Assembly: GCA_000818095.1 (NCBI GenBank)
Contig: CP009416.1
Location: 2,154,501-2,218,500, forward strand
DNA: 64,000 nucleotides
DNA from: Jeotgalibacillus malaysiensis
Lineage (GTDB): Bacteria; Bacillota; Bacilli; Bacillales; Jeotgalibacillaceae
Direction: 5' to 3'
The notes beneath the pieces were generated by a model. That model searched no databases. It saw only the letters and a list, made by a program, of their open reading frames with translations, and was not told where the DNA came from. Shown piece by piece: positions 21,625 to 30,658 of this stretch. The first letter of the stretch is position 1; every line of letters begins with the position of its first letter. Made by a program: the position numbers and the translations under genes.

Positions 21625-22572
21625 TTAGACCATTTCCACTTTTTCAAGCCGTCTGATTTCAGCCAGAAACTCAGTGTGATCAAAATCATTAAATGGGTTT
21701 TCCTCACCCATGTATTCACGGGCCAGCCTTTGATAAGCAGCCGATATGACAGCTGGCGAATCAACTCTCCAGGTGAATGGATAAAGCAGAAACGCATGTT
21801 TTTGCAAGAGCTCTGACGCAATTTCTGTCAGCTGGGGGTGATCACTATTATCTGCAAGAATTGCTGCTGCTTTTTGATAAAGTTCCTGATCGAATGGTTC
21901 GAGCAGTTCTGCAGGTGAAACCGATATTTCCTTTCCCCACTTACAAATGACCGTTTCATCAGGTACACCCTGCTCTCTTAAAATGTTCAGCAGCAGAGTT
22001 TTAATAAAAGGATGAGTTCCATCCTTTTCAATTTCGCTGATGATATCATTTTTCATCGGTCTAATATTCTGCTTTGCAAGCGCAGCCGCCTGAATCATTT
22101 GCTGTTCCAGATCTTTTTGCAGCTGGAATGACTGAAAGGACTCATCCTCAGCTTCTCTCACATCTTTTTGTTCCTGACCAAGATTGATCAGGCTCTGCAG
22201 TCTTGCTGCTTTCTCAGGGTCCAGTTCATTTTCTTCTAAAAGAGGCTGGATAAATGAAGCAATCTCATCAAACCGTCTTAGCTGAATCAGATTCATTACG
22301 TAAAGCTCCACCAGTTCTTCATATTCGCCAGAACCATTGCGGAGCATTTTCTCACAAAGCTCTGCAGATTCAGACCACTGGTTATTCTCATAATACGCTA
22401 CCGCAAGTGATGTCCCTGCAGCAGCATCCTGTTCGTCGATTTCAAGCGCCTGCTCTAAAAGGCTGATGGCTTCAACATTTTCCTGATTCTGCAGCATGTC
22501 CAATCCCCGCTCCACAAGCCGGTCTTTTAATCCCGGAAACGGTATAACACGCCTGCTCTGCTGCTCAGCCAT
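21625..22572 (-). CDS. ysoA: TPR-repeat protein (YsoA-like)
   Basis: A 315-residue soluble protein. Residues about 15-110 form tetratricopeptide repeats (ALEIDEQDAAAGTSLAVAYY; WSESAELCEKMLRNG), and the rest is helical and Glu-rich. B. subtilis has YsoA, a TPR protein, at this exact place beside tig. The function is unknown; protein-protein binding is inferred from the fold. The symbol rests on position and family. Confidence 0.82.
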   Translation of the reverse strand: MAEQQSRRVIPFPGLKDRLVERGLDMLQNQENVEAISLLEQALEIDEQDAAAGTSLAVAYYENNQWSESAELCEKMLRNGSGEYEELVELYVMNLIQLRRFDEIASFIQPLLEENELDPEKAARLQSLINLGQEQKDVREAEDESFQSFQLQKDLEQQMIQAAALAKQNIRPMKNDIISEIEKDGTHPFIKTLLLNILREQGVPDETVICKWGKEISVSPAELLEPFDQELYQKAAAILADNSDHPQLTEIASELLQKHAFLLYPFTWRVDSPAVISAAYQRLAREYMGEENPFNDFDHTEFLAEIRRLEKVEMV

Positions 22573-22658
22573 ATATGATGAACCACCTTCCGTAATCTTT
22601 TTGAATTGAGTGTAGCATTGTACTTATAAAAATGCCAAGAAAAGCACCATGCGTACAT

Positions 22659-22699
22659 AAAAAAAGCCTGCCTGTTACGATTGTAACAGGCAGGCTTTG
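22659..22699 (-). terminator. Terminator after tRNA-Arg
   Basis: A near-perfect 16-bp stem (AAAGCCTGCCTGTTAC with its complement), a 4-base loop and a T7 tail. It follows the tRNA by 5 bases. Confidence 0.93.
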
Positions 22700-22703
22700 G
22701 TAG

Positions 22704-22777
22704 CGTCCCAGGAGCGATTCGAACGCCCGACCGACAGCTTAGAAGGCTGTTGCTCTATCCAGCTGAGCTACTGGGAC
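22704..22777 (-). tRNA. tRNA-Arg (anticodon UCU)
   Basis: A 74-base cloverleaf. The acceptor stem GTCCCAG pairs with CTGGGAC. The D stem is GCTC/GAGC. The anticodon stem ACAGC/GCTGT encloses CTTCTAA with anticodon TCT, and the T stem GGGCG/CGCTC encloses TTCGAAT. The discriminator is G, and the CCA end is not encoded (CTA follows). It is a single gene with its own promoter and terminator. Confidence 0.96.
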
Positions 22778-22810
22778 ATTATGTAGTCCGTCTTGTTAAG
22801 GACAATTATT

Positions 22811-22839
22811 ATTATATTAATACATTGATAAAAAGTCAA
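22811..22839 (-). promoter_or_regulatory. SigA promoter of tRNA-Arg
   Basis: TTGACT (22834-22839), 17 bases, TATAAT (22811-22816), a near-consensus match. Confidence 0.88.
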
Positions 22840-22888
22840 CGGATTTTCAAATATTATTTTAAAATATTTTAAAGCTCGTTAAAATCGA

Positions 22889-22931
22889 ATAAAATGTGCC
22901 GCTTTTAATGAGGGAAAATATAGCGGCACAC
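22889..22931 (-). terminator. Terminator after ysnB
   Basis: TGTGCCGC (22923-22930 side) pairs with GCGGCACA, then TTTTATT on the minus strand; the loop is about 20 bases. Confidence 0.65.
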
Positions 22932-22938
22932 ATTAGAT

Positions 22939-23448
22939 TCAGTCAGTAAAAGTTCCATTCCATGACAAAAGCTTATCATGCTCATTCGTGTAAAACACAA
23001 CTTCGACATGTTCGTTCTCGATATCCACAATTGCATAAGTAGGTTCATTACGATCACGCGGCAGCCTGATGCTTCCGGGGTTCAGAAAAAGTTTACGGTC
23101 AATCATTTCAGCTCCGAGCTGATGTGAATGTCCGAAAATAATAATATCAGCATTGTTTTCTTCTGCTTTATAATGAACTCTATCTAGTGAAGATTTTATA
23201 CCATACAGATGTCCATGCGTGATAAAAACTTTTTTATCACCGCATTCAACAACTTCATCTTCAGGATAGGAAGAGTCAAAATCACAGTTTCCTCTGACTT
23301 TAATAAAAGGATTCATCTCATCTGAATCAAATGGAAGTTCTGAGTCACCAGCATGAAACATATAATCGACCTGATTGCTCCATTGTTCCTTAACCTCAGT
23401 CAGAATATGCGCATCACCGTGATTGTCACTTACGACTAGAATTTTCAT
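22939..23448 (-). CDS. ysnB: YfcE/YsnB-type metallophosphoesterase
   Basis: A 169-residue calcineurin-like phosphodiesterase with the metal-binding blocks SDNHGDAHIL, HAGDSE, RGNCDFD, FITHGH and FGHSHQLG. The physiological substrate is unknown. It is third in rph-ysnA-ysnB, the same order as in B. subtilis. Confidence 0.9.
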   Translation of the reverse strand: MKILVVSDNHGDAHILTEVKEQWSNQVDYMFHAGDSELPFDSDEMNPFIKVRGNCDFDSSYPEDEVVECGDKKVFITHGHLYGIKSSLDRVHYKAEENNADIIIFGHSHQLGAEMIDRKLFLNPGSIRLPRDRNEPTYAIVDIENEHVEVVFYTNEHDKLLSWNGTFTD

Positions 23449-23457
23449 CAGCTCACC

Positions 23458-24045
23458 TCACTGAAACTGTAATTGTAACTTCCTGAGTGCATTTGCCCGG
23501 TGACTGATCTGGTTCTTCTCGTCAGGCGTCAGTTCGGCAAATGTTCTTTGAAATACTTCAGTATAAAAAATAGGGTCATAACCGAAGCCATGGTCGCCTG
23601 TTGGTTTTGTGGTAATATACCCTTCAGCTTCACCCGTAAACAACTTTGTTTCTTCGCCAGGCATGGCCATTGCAAGCGTACAGTGGAAACGGGCGGTTCT
23701 TTTATCCCCGGGCACCTGTTCCATCTTTAATAATACTTTTTCAATATTTTTCTGATCACTTTTTTCAGGACCTGCATATCTTGCAGAATAAACGCCAGGC
23801 TCCCCGTTTAAGGCATCAATGATCAACCCGCTGTCATCAGCTATTACGATTTCATTTAACTGCTGCGAAATTGTTTCTGCCTTTAAAGCGGCATTTTCAG
23901 CAAAGGTTGTCCCTGTTTCTTCAACTTCACCGAGTTCAGGATAATCTGCGAGTGTTTTTATCTTATAGCCATAAGGATTCAACAGGCGTTCAAAATCTTT
24001 TGCTTTTCCAGTATTGTTTGTTGCGATAATAATAGTCTTCATCAT
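23458..24045 (-). CDS. ysnA: dITP/XTP pyrophosphatase (RdgB/HAM1 family)
   Basis: A 195-residue house-cleaning enzyme that hydrolyses non-canonical purine NTPs. It shows [15 protein letters not shown] at the N terminus, the [23 protein letters not shown] region (substrate and metal site) and the [11 protein letters not shown] motif. Its ATG overlaps the rph stop (ATGA), so translation is coupled. Two ATGs are adjacent (24045 and 24042), and either may be used. Confidence 0.95.
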   Translation of the reverse strand: MMKTIIIATNNTGKAKDFERLLNPYGYKIKTLADYPELGEVEETGTTFAENAALKAETISQQLNEIVIADDSGLIIDALNGEPGVYSARYAGPEKSDQKNIEKVLLKMEQVPGDKRTARFHCTLAMAMPGEETKLFTGEAEGYITTKPTGDHGFGYDPIFYTEVFQRTFAELTPDEKNQISHRANALRKLQLQFQ

Positions 24046-24794
24046 GATTGTTCACCTGTGATTTTTGCAGTCAATTCTTCACCGAGTATTGATTTCTGCT
24101 CTTGAATGATACGGCCGATTCCTTCTTGACCGATCTGAAGCATATCAAGTAATTCCTGATGCGTAAATGATGCTTCTTCTCCTGTACCCTGAAGCTCCAC
24201 AAACTCTCCGCTGCCTGTCATCACAATATTCATGTCTACATCTGCAGTACTGTCTTCTGCGTAATTTAAGTCAAGTATAGGCTGCCCCTCTGCATTAATT
24301 CCTGCTGATACAGCTGCAAGAAAATCCTTCACAGGAAAAACAGGAAGCTCTTTTTCAACAGTGACTTTTTGTATCGCGAGTGCCATTGCTGCAAAAGCAC
24401 CGGAAATCGAAGCTGTTCTTGTGCCACCGTCTGCCTGAATCACATCACAGTCGATCCATACAGTTCGTTCTCCGAGTGAATCCAGGTCTACAACAGCTCT
24501 TAAAGCACGGCCAATCAGCCGCTGAATTTCCATTGTACGCCCGCTGACTTTTCCTTTAGATGATTCACGAATTGTCCGCTGTCCAGTTGCTCTTGGCAGC
24601 ATAGCGTACTCAGCAGTGATCCAGCCTTTTCCCTGCCCTCTCATAAAGGGAGGCACTCTTTCCTCAACACTTGCAGTGCAGATAACTTTTGTATCTCCAA
24701 AGGATACTAAAACAGATCCTTCAGGGTGCATCAGATAATTTTTTTCTATTGTAATTTGCCTCATTTCTGAAGGCGCTCTTTCATCGGGTCTCAC
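24042..24794 (-). CDS. rph: Ribonuclease PH
   Basis: A 250-residue phosphorolytic 3'-5' exoribonuclease that trims tRNA precursors, starting [19 protein letters not shown]. It has the [31 protein letters not shown]-type active region (about residues 70-100) and the [17 protein letters not shown] motif. It is first in rph-ysnA-ysnB. gerM, which separates racE from rph in B. subtilis, is missing. Confidence 0.96.
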   Translation of the reverse strand: MRPDERAPSEMRQITIEKNYLMHPEGSVLVSFGDTKVICTASVEERVPPFMRGQGKGWITAEYAMLPRATGQRTIRESSKGKVSGRTMEIQRLIGRALRAVVDLDSLGERTVWIDCDVIQADGGTRTASISGAFAAMALAIQKVTVEKELPVFPVKDFLAAVSAGINAEGQPILDLNYAEDSTADVDMNIVMTGSGEFVELQGTGEEASFTHQELLDMLQIGQEGIGRIIQEQKSILGEELTAKITGEQS

Positions 24795-24824
24795 ATTGAT
24801 TCACTCCATCTTTTGTATTAAACG

Positions 24825-24849
24825 ATAAAAGCCGTGATTCGCTCACGGC
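24825..24849 (-). terminator. Terminator at the murI stop codon
   Basis: GCCGTGA pairs with TCACGGC around GCGAA, then TTTTATCG. The murI TGA is part of the stem, so the hairpin overlaps the coding end. Confidence 0.7.
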
Positions 24850-25640
24850 AATTTCACGGATTCTACCACAATGGAATCGTCGTTCATCCATTCTCTGGCA
24901 ACTTGTCCAAATATAACAGGAGAACCTGTTGTGTAGTAAAGGTGTTTCTGTCTTTCATGACGGGCATTTAACTCCCCGCGATATGAAAGGATTGCACTGA
25001 CTTCTCTTGCAGTTTCATCACCGGAGCTGATGACTTTTACTGACGGTCCCATGTATTGTTCGATTAGCGGCTGAAGTAAAGGATAATGAGTACAACCGAG
25101 AATCAGCGTGTCGATCGGGTGGTGTCTCATATCACTGAGTGTTTCCGCCACAATTCTTTTTGCAAAAGAACTATTATATTCCCCACTTTCTACAAGCGGA
25201 ACGAACTTTGGACATGCTTTAGGGTATGTCTGAATGCTTTCTTTTAAACTGCACAGCACTTTTTCATACGCTGCACTTTTAATAGTGCCGGCAGTTCCGA
25301 GGATGCCGACATGATTATTTTTTGTATATTTAATCGCTGAGCGCGCACCCGGGGAAATAACACCAATCACCGGTATATCAAATGCAGTTCTGATTTCTTC
25401 AAGCGCAGCTGCCGTTGCTGTATTACAGGCTATGACCAGCATTTTAATATCCTGCCTGTAAAGAAACTCAGCCATTTCCCACGTAAAGCGTCTGACCTCT
25501 TCTTCAGGTCTCGGACCATAGGGACAGCGTGCTGTGTCACCTAAATAGATGATTTGTTCATTCGGAAGCTGGTAGATAATTTCTCTGGCCACTGTCAGGC
25601 CACCAACACCAGAATCCATAACACCGATTGCTCTACTCAA
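24843..25640 (-). CDS. murI: Glutamate racemase
   Basis: A 265-residue enzyme supplying D-glutamate for peptidoglycan. Both catalytic cysteines are visible, in VIACNTATAAA (about residue 74) and LGCTHYPLL (about 185). It starts MSRAIGVMDSGVGGLTV. It matches racE in the gerE-ysmB-racE cluster of B. subtilis. Confidence 0.96.
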   Translation of the reverse strand: MSRAIGVMDSGVGGLTVAREIIYQLPNEQIIYLGDTARCPYGPRPEEEVRRFTWEMAEFLYRQDIKMLVIACNTATAAALEEIRTAFDIPVIGVISPGARSAIKYTKNNHVGILGTAGTIKSAAYEKVLCSLKESIQTYPKACPKFVPLVESGEYNSSFAKRIVAETLSDMRHHPIDTLILGCTHYPLLQPLIEQYMGPSVKVISSGDETAREVSAILSYRGELNARHERQKHLYYTTGSPVIFGQVAREWMNDDSIVVESVKLP

Positions 25641-25656
25641 GAAAAACGCCTCACTC

Positions 25657-26109
25657 TTATTTCATTTCTCCATGTAATTTACTCAGCACTTTTGCAAGAG
25701 AAGAGACTTCATCTTCAGTGAAATCCGATAGTACATCACTTAGATCCTGCTGACGCTTTTTAATTACTTCTTCAATAATTCTTTCGCCTTCTTCTAACAG
25801 ATGAATTCTCACTACCCGGCGGTCATGCTCATCTTTCACTCTGACAACCAGACTGCTTCTTTCCATCCGATCAATTAAATCTGTTGTTGTACTGCAGGCG
25901 AGATACATTTTGTTTGATAATTCACCAATAGTCATATCCCCAGCCTCGAACAGCCACTGCAGTGCCACAAATTGTGGCGGCGTGATTGTATACTGGCTCA
26001 GGATTTCTCTGCCTTTTTGTTTGATCAGTCCGGAAATATAGCGGAGGTCCTTTTCGATATCTGCTACAACCTCTTTTGAATGAAGCTCCTGCACTTCTTT
26101 AGTTTCCAT
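25657..26109 (-). CDS. ysmB: MarR-family transcriptional regulator (YsmB-like)
   Basis: A 150-residue winged-helix protein. The DNA-binding segment is MTIGELSNKMYLACSTTTDL with the wing VVRVKDEHDRRVVRIHLLEEG. Targets and ligand are unknown. It lies between gerE and murI as in B. subtilis. The ribosome binding site (GGGAG) is 11 bases from the ATG, a rather long spacing. Confidence 0.87.
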   Translation of the reverse strand: METKEVQELHSKEVVADIEKDLRYISGLIKQKGREILSQYTITPPQFVALQWLFEAGDMTIGELSNKMYLACSTTTDLIDRMERSSLVVRVKDEHDRRVVRIHLLEEGERIIEEVIKKRQQDLSDVLSDFTEDEVSSLAKVLSKLHGEMK

Positions 26110-26216
26110 CGTTTAATACACTCCCTATGTTTCGTTCTGTTAATATTGTCGCCTTTTTGTTAACAATAATCAAGAACATTTAACCGATACAATGACGAAT
26201 AAAATCTGCCTCCCTG

Positions 26217-26429
26217 TTAAAGAGACAGTTCTTCAAGCCTTAATAGTTCCACAATCGCCTGGGACCTTCCTTTAACACCAAGCTTTTGTATCACATTGGA
26301 AATATGATTTCTCACTGTTTTTTCACTAATAAACAACTCAGAAGCAATCTCTTTCGTTATTTTATCTTCAAGTAAAAGTGTAAATACTTCCTTTTCCCTT
26401 TTGGTTAAAATTGATGTTCTCCGCGCCAC
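26217..26429 (-). CDS. gerE: Spore germination/coat regulator GerE
   Basis: A 70-residue stand-alone LuxR-type helix-turn-helix protein (LTKREKEVFTLLLEDKITKE, then SEKTVRNHISNVIQKLGVKG). In B. subtilis GerE controls late mother-cell coat genes. The start is GTG at 26429, about 6 bases after GGGGGA; an overlapping ATG is out of frame. A SigK-like promoter lies upstream. Confidence 0.95.
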   Translation of the reverse strand: MARRTSILTKREKEVFTLLLEDKITKEIASELFISEKTVRNHISNVIQKLGVKGRSQAIVELLRLEELSL

Positions 26430-26463
26430 ATTCTTTCCCCCTTATTCAATAACACCGTTTGTT

Positions 26464-26491
26464 CAGTGTATGAATAGCAGAGAGAAGAAGT
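26464..26491 (-). promoter_or_regulatory. Candidate SigK promoter of gerE
   Basis: AC (26490-26491), 17 bases, then CATACACTG (26464-26472), compared with the SigK pattern AC-N16/17-CATANNNTA. One position differs. gerE is a SigK gene in B. subtilis. Confidence 0.45.
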
Positions 26492-26497
26492 GAGGAA

Positions 26498-26962
26498 TCA
26501 AACGTCTATTTTTAATGAAGGTTTGAGAAGAAGTTCTTTTTGCTGATCCGTCCAGGGGACCCCTTTACCCGTTGCCTTCCCCATCTGCACCATCGTTCCT
26601 CTTCCACAAAAAACCGGCTCGCTTTCAGCATTTGTTCCCAGATAGTGAATATCGACTGAGGAATTCCCAACAGATTCAGCTTTTACATACACCTTAAGTT
26701 CCTGATCAAAAAATACCTGTTTTAAAAAATCGCACTGCAGATTTGCAACAACCGGAATTGATTCATGAGATGTCTGCAGCCAGTTCTGCATAAACCCAAG
26801 ATGCTTTAGAAATTCAATTCTTGCCTGCTCGAAATAAATAAATGGAACTGTATTATTTAAGTGACCGAATAAATCAGTTTCAGAAAACCGTACTTTTACC
26901 GGGTAGTAAAAATCAAATCCCGCTTTCCACTCTTCCAAATCTTTTATGTATGGTATCTTCAT
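26498..26962 (-). CDS. ysmA: Hotdog-fold acyl-CoA thioesterase (YsmA-like)
   Basis: A 154-residue 4-hydroxybenzoyl-CoA thioesterase-type protein. The active-site stretch is RFSETDLFGHLNNTVPFIYFE (Asp and His region, about residues 23-42). The substrate is not known; acyl-CoA is inferred from the family. MKIPYIKDL at 26962 follows AAGGGGG by 8 bases; a longer frame to 26995 would run into the upstream palindrome. It lies between sdhB and gerE as in B. subtilis. Confidence 0.88.
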   Translation of the reverse strand: MKIPYIKDLEEWKAGFDFYYPVKVRFSETDLFGHLNNTVPFIYFEQARIEFLKHLGFMQNWLQTSHESIPVVANLQCDFLKQVFFDQELKVYVKAESVGNSSVDIHYLGTNAESEPVFCGRGTMVQMGKATGKGVPWTDQQKELLLKPSLKIDV

Positions 26963-26979
26963 TTTCCGAACCCCCTTCA

Positions 26980-27003
26980 ATAAATGAATGATCATTCATT
27001 TAT
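26980..27003. promoter_or_regulatory. 24-bp perfect palindrome upstream of ysmA, FadR-like operator
   Basis: ATAAATGAATGA followed by its exact reverse complement. It contains TGAATGA-TCAT-TCATTTA, one mismatch from the FadR box TGAATGA-N4-TCATTCA seen at 38388-38405, and the same again on the other strand. It lies 18 bases before the ysmA start and next to the ribosome binding site, a position fit for repression by a TetR-family protein. Confidence 0.6.
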
Positions 27004-27033
27004 ATTCTACATGAACAGGACCTTTTTGAACAG

Positions 27034-27064
27034 AAAAATCCAGGTGCCGGATCAGCACCTGGAT
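27034..27064 (-). terminator. Terminator of sdhCAB
   Basis: ATCCAGGTGC pairs with GCACCTGGAT, followed by TTTTC on the minus strand. Confidence 0.88.
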
Positions 27065-27072
27065 AAGTGATG

Positions 27073-27846
27073 TTATACTTCTTTGTCACTTCCAAAGAAG
27101 TTTCTGAACATTTGAAGATTCGTATCACGGTTAAGTGCCGCAATAGAAGTAGTAAGCGGAATGCCCTTTGGACAAGCCTGTACACAGTTCTGTGAGTTAC
27201 CACAGTTTGACAGGCCGCCATCACCCATGATTGCTTCAAGGCGCTCATTTTTATTCATTGCGCCAGTTGGATGTGCATTGAAAAGGCGAACCTGTGATAA
27301 TGGAGCTGGTCCGATAAAGTCTGACTTGCTGTTGACGTTTGGACAAGCTTCCAGACACACACCACAAGTCATACACTTAGAAAGTTCATATGCCCACTGA
27401 CGTTTCTTCTCAGGCATACGTGGTCCGGGACCAAGATCGTAAGTTCCATCAATTGGAATCCATGCTTTTACTTTCTTAAGTGAGTCAAACATACGGCTGC
27501 GGTCAACCTGAAGGTCACGTACAACCGGGAAAGTCTTCATTGGCTCAAGCTTAATTGGCTGTTCCAGCTGATCAACAAGTGCTGTACAAGACTGACGCGG
27601 CTTACCATTGATAACCATCGAGCATGCCCCGCATACTTCTTCAAGACAGCCCATGTCCCAAGAGACAGGGGTCGTTTTCTCACCTTTTTTATTAAAAGGG
27701 TTTCGTCTGATTTCCATTAGTGCAGATATAACGTTCATATTTGCACGGTATGGAATTTCAAACTCTTCGAAATAAGGTGCAGAATTCTCATCGTCCTGGC
27801 GGTGTATTTCAAATCTGATGACTTTTTCTTCTGTTGCTGTTGCCAT
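27073..27846 (-). CDS. sdhB: Succinate dehydrogenase iron-sulfur subunit
   Basis: A 257-residue complex II subunit that passes electrons from SdhA to the cytochrome b subunit. The [2Fe-2S] cysteines are in CLEEVCGACS (about residues 67-76). The cluster-binding motifs CMTCGVCLEACPN (about 159-171) and CVQACPKG (about 222) hold the 4Fe and 3Fe clusters. It is last in sdhCAB. Confidence 0.96.
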   Translation of the reverse strand: MATATEEKVIRFEIHRQDDENSAPYFEEFEIPYRANMNVISALMEIRRNPFNKKGEKTTPVSWDMGCLEEVCGACSMVINGKPRQSCTALVDQLEQPIKLEPMKTFPVVRDLQVDRSRMFDSLKKVKAWIPIDGTYDLGPGPRMPEKKRQWAYELSKCMTCGVCLEACPNVNSKSDFIGPAPLSQVRLFNAHPTGAMNKNERLEAIMGDGGLSNCGNSQNCVQACPKGIPLTTSIAALNRDTNLQMFRNFFGSDKEV

Positions 27847-27848
27847 GA

Positions 27849-29609
27849 TTATTTTGCTCCTTTCTTCTTAGAGTAATCACGCTTACGCGGTTCAATCAGA
27901 GATACGTCTACATCTTCAAAGTGGAACTCCGGTGAATTGGTTGACGGATTAAATTTCGCCATTGTCGTCTTCAGGAACTTCTCATCGTTACGTTCCGGGA
28001 AGTCCGGCTTGTAGTGAGCGCCACGGCTTTCATCGCGGTTAAGTGCACCGATCGTTACAACGCGTGCAAGATGAAGCATCCCCTTCAGCTGGCGTGTAAA
28101 TACTGCACCCTGGTTGCTCCATTTAGCAGTATCATTGATATTGATACGCTTGAAGCGCTCCTGAAGTTCCTGGATTTTAGCATCCGTTTCACGCAGCTTG
28201 TCGTTATGACGAACCACTGTTACGTTATCTGTCATCCACTCACCAAGTTCCTTATGAATCACGTAAGCATTCTCATCGCCGTCCATTGCCATGATTTCTT
28301 CCCACTCCTGCTTTTTCTCCTGTTCGAAGCGTGAGTAGATTTCTTCCGGCATATCTTCAACTGTTTTCTCAAGGCCTTCAATATATTTAACTGCGTTAGG
28401 TCCTGCGACCATTCCACCGTAAATAGAAGAAAGCAGTGAGTTTGCCCCAAGTCGGTTCGCACCGTGGATTGAGTAATCACATTCACCTGCTGCAAACAGT
28501 CCAGGAATGTTTGTCATCTGATCGAAGTCGACCCATAGTCCACCCATAGAATAGTGAACTGCCGGGAAGATCTTCATTGGCACTTTACGCGGGTCATCAC
28601 CCATGAATTTTTCATAGATTTCAATGATTCCGCCAAGCTTGATATCAAGCTCTTTAGGATCTTTATGGGAAAGATCAAGATAAACCATGTTCTCGCCATT
28701 AATACCTAGCTTCTGTCTGACACACACATCGAAGATTTCACGTGTAGCAATATCACGAGGTACAAGGTTTCCATACGCAGGGTACTTTTCTTCAAGGAAG
28801 TACCACGGCTTACCGTCTTTATAAGTCCACACGCGACCACCTTCACCACGAGCTGACTCACTCATCAGTCGAAGCTTGTCATCGCCAGGAATCGCTGTCG
28901 GGTGAATCTGAATAAATTCACCGTTTGCATAATATACGCCCTGCTGATACGCAACAGATGCTGCTGCACCTGTGTTGATAACAGAGTTAGTAGATTTTCC
29001 GAAAATGATACCAGGTCCTCCAGTAGCAAGGATCACGGCATCTGCTTTAAATGACTGGATTTCCATTGTTTTCAGATCCTGCGACACGACACCACGGCAG
29101 ACGCCATCATCATCAAGTACTGAACCAAGGAATTCCCATCCCTCATATTTCGTTACAAGCCCTGCAACTTCATGTCTGCGGACCTGCTCATCTAATGCAT
29201 AGAGCAGCTGCTGGCCTGTTGTAGCGCCTGCAAATGCTGTACGGTGGTGCTGTGTACCACCAAAGCGGCGGAAATCAAGTAATCCTTCAGGTGTTCTGTT
29301 GAACATAACACCCATACGGTCTAGAAGGTGAATAATTCCCGGTGCTGCATCGCACATTGCTTTAACCGGAGGCTGGTTCGCAAGGAAGTCTCCACCGTAT
29401 ACTGTGTCATCAAAGTGTTCCCAAGGAGAATCTCCTTCCCCTTTTGTATTAACCGCTCCATTTATACCGCCCTGTGCACAAACAGAGTGTGATCTTTTTA
29501 CAGGTACAAGCGAGAAGAGGTCTACTGACATTCCTGCTTCAGCTGCTTTAATCGTTGCCATGAGGCCGGCAAGTCCGCCACCTACAACGATAATTCTACC
29601 TTTACTCAT
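27849..29609 (-). CDS. sdhA: Succinate dehydrogenase flavoprotein subunit
   Basis: A 586-residue subunit that oxidises succinate to fumarate. The FAD dinucleotide fold is VVGGGLAGLMATIKAAEAG at the N terminus, and the flavin-linking region is KRSHSVCAQGGINGA (His near residue 40). The active-site region includes HPTAIPG and RLGANSLL. It lies 2 bases from sdhB and is last-but-one in the operon. Confidence 0.97.
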   Translation of the reverse strand: MSKGRIIVVGGGLAGLMATIKAAEAGMSVDLFSLVPVKRSHSVCAQGGINGAVNTKGEGDSPWEHFDDTVYGGDFLANQPPVKAMCDAAPGIIHLLDRMGVMFNRTPEGLLDFRRFGGTQHHRTAFAGATTGQQLLYALDEQVRRHEVAGLVTKYEGWEFLGSVLDDDGVCRGVVSQDLKTMEIQSFKADAVILATGGPGIIFGKSTNSVINTGAAASVAYQQGVYYANGEFIQIHPTAIPGDDKLRLMSESARGEGGRVWTYKDGKPWYFLEEKYPAYGNLVPRDIATREIFDVCVRQKLGINGENMVYLDLSHKDPKELDIKLGGIIEIYEKFMGDDPRKVPMKIFPAVHYSMGGLWVDFDQMTNIPGLFAAGECDYSIHGANRLGANSLLSSIYGGMVAGPNAVKYIEGLEKTVEDMPEEIYSRFEQEKKQEWEEIMAMDGDENAYVIHKELGEWMTDNVTVVRHNDKLRETDAKIQELQERFKRININDTAKWSNQGAVFTRQLKGMLHLARVVTIGALNRDESRGAHYKPDFPERNDEKFLKTTMAKFNPSTNSPEFHFEDVDVSLIEPRKRDYSKKKGAK

Positions 29610-29667
29610 TTTGTCACTCTCCTTACTGATATCAAAAGCTGCTCACTGCAGCTGAAAGTTCATTTAA

Positions 29668-30276
29668 TTAAACGAATGCAAGAATTGCACGGATACCAAT
29701 GACCGTTAATACAACAAACACACCTAGAGTCGCGTATGTTGAAATCTTTTGTGAACGAGCGCTCACCGTGATACCCCAGCTGACCATAAATGACCATAAA
29801 CCGTTAGCGAAGTGGAATGTTGTTGATACAACACCAAGGATATAAAAAGCAACCATCCAAGGGTTTGCAAGGATCTCTTCCATCATGCCAAAGTTTACTT
29901 CTGCTCCAAGTGCAGCCTGGATACGCGTTTCCCAAACGTGCCACGTAACGAAAATCAGTGTAATGACTCCTGAGATACGCTGCAGGAAGAACATGTAGTT
30001 ACGAAGTGTGCCATAACGTCTTGTGTTGTTCTTCGCAGTGAAGGCGATATATACTCCATAGATTGCGTGGAAGTATAAAGGGATAAAGATAATAAATAGT
30101 TCTAAAAAGATTCTAAATGGTAAACTCTCCATAAAATGCGCTGCATCGTTGAAAGCCTGTTCGCCTCTAGTAGCGAAATGGTTGACAACTAAATGTTGAA
30201 TCAGGAAGATCCCTACTGGGATAACCCCAAGTAAAGAGTGCAGCCTCCTCCAATAAAACTCTCGATTTTCCGCCAT
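29668..30276 (-). CDS. sdhC: Succinate dehydrogenase cytochrome b558 subunit
   Basis: A 202-residue membrane anchor with five hydrophobic segments and histidines placed to bind two haems (for example RRLHSLLGVIPVGIFLIQHL and THVWETRIQAALG). It anchors SdhAB and reduces menaquinone. It is the first gene of sdhCAB. The ATG lies after GAGGGGG. Confidence 0.95.
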   Translation of the reverse strand: MAENREFYWRRLHSLLGVIPVGIFLIQHLVVNHFATRGEQAFNDAAHFMESLPFRIFLELFIIFIPLYFHAIYGVYIAFTAKNNTRRYGTLRNYMFFLQRISGVITLIFVTWHVWETRIQAALGAEVNFGMMEEILANPWMVAFYILGVVSTTFHFANGLWSFMVSWGITVSARSQKISTYATLGVFVVLTVIGIRAILAFV

Positions 30277-30380
30277 CGAATGTAACCCCCTCTAAAATAA
30301 ATACAGCTGCTGAAAACTATTCCCTAGAATGATAGATTCAGCAAAAATTTCGCACAGTATAACATTTATGTGACAAATTT

Positions 30381-30409
30381 ATTGTACTCCTCTCGTAATG
30401 GAGCGTCAA
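30381..30409 (-). promoter_or_regulatory. SigA promoter of sdhCAB
   Basis: TTGACG (30404-30409), 17 bases, TACAAT (30381-30386). The leader of about 95 bases holds a hairpin (GCTGAA with TTCAGC) before the sdhC ribosome binding site. The remainder of the 380-bp gap to yslB shows only AT-rich sequence and the yslB promoter. Confidence 0.72.
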
Positions 30410-30598
30410 GAAAACGTATACATAAAAACAATTCTAAAAATTATTTATTTACCGGGCTCTATTATGAGCCATTTTCCTTTATTTTTCTTCTCTATTTCAT
30501 AAAGAATTCACAAAATCATTTTTCACAATTTATTATTTCAAAAAACTGCTTATCTCTATGACAATATGCCGATTTCGCTGTTAAATTTCTATTAGACC

Positions 30599-30627
30599 TT
30601 ACACTTTAATCTTTTTCACTTTATAAT
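30599..30627 (+). promoter_or_regulatory. SigA promoter of yslB
   Basis: TTACAC (30599-30604), 17 bases, TATAAT (30622-30627). The ATG at 30626 overlaps this -10, which argues against that start for yslB. Confidence 0.6.
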
Positions 30628-30658
30628 GAAGAGATTGAAAGTGAGGTTCGGTTATACG

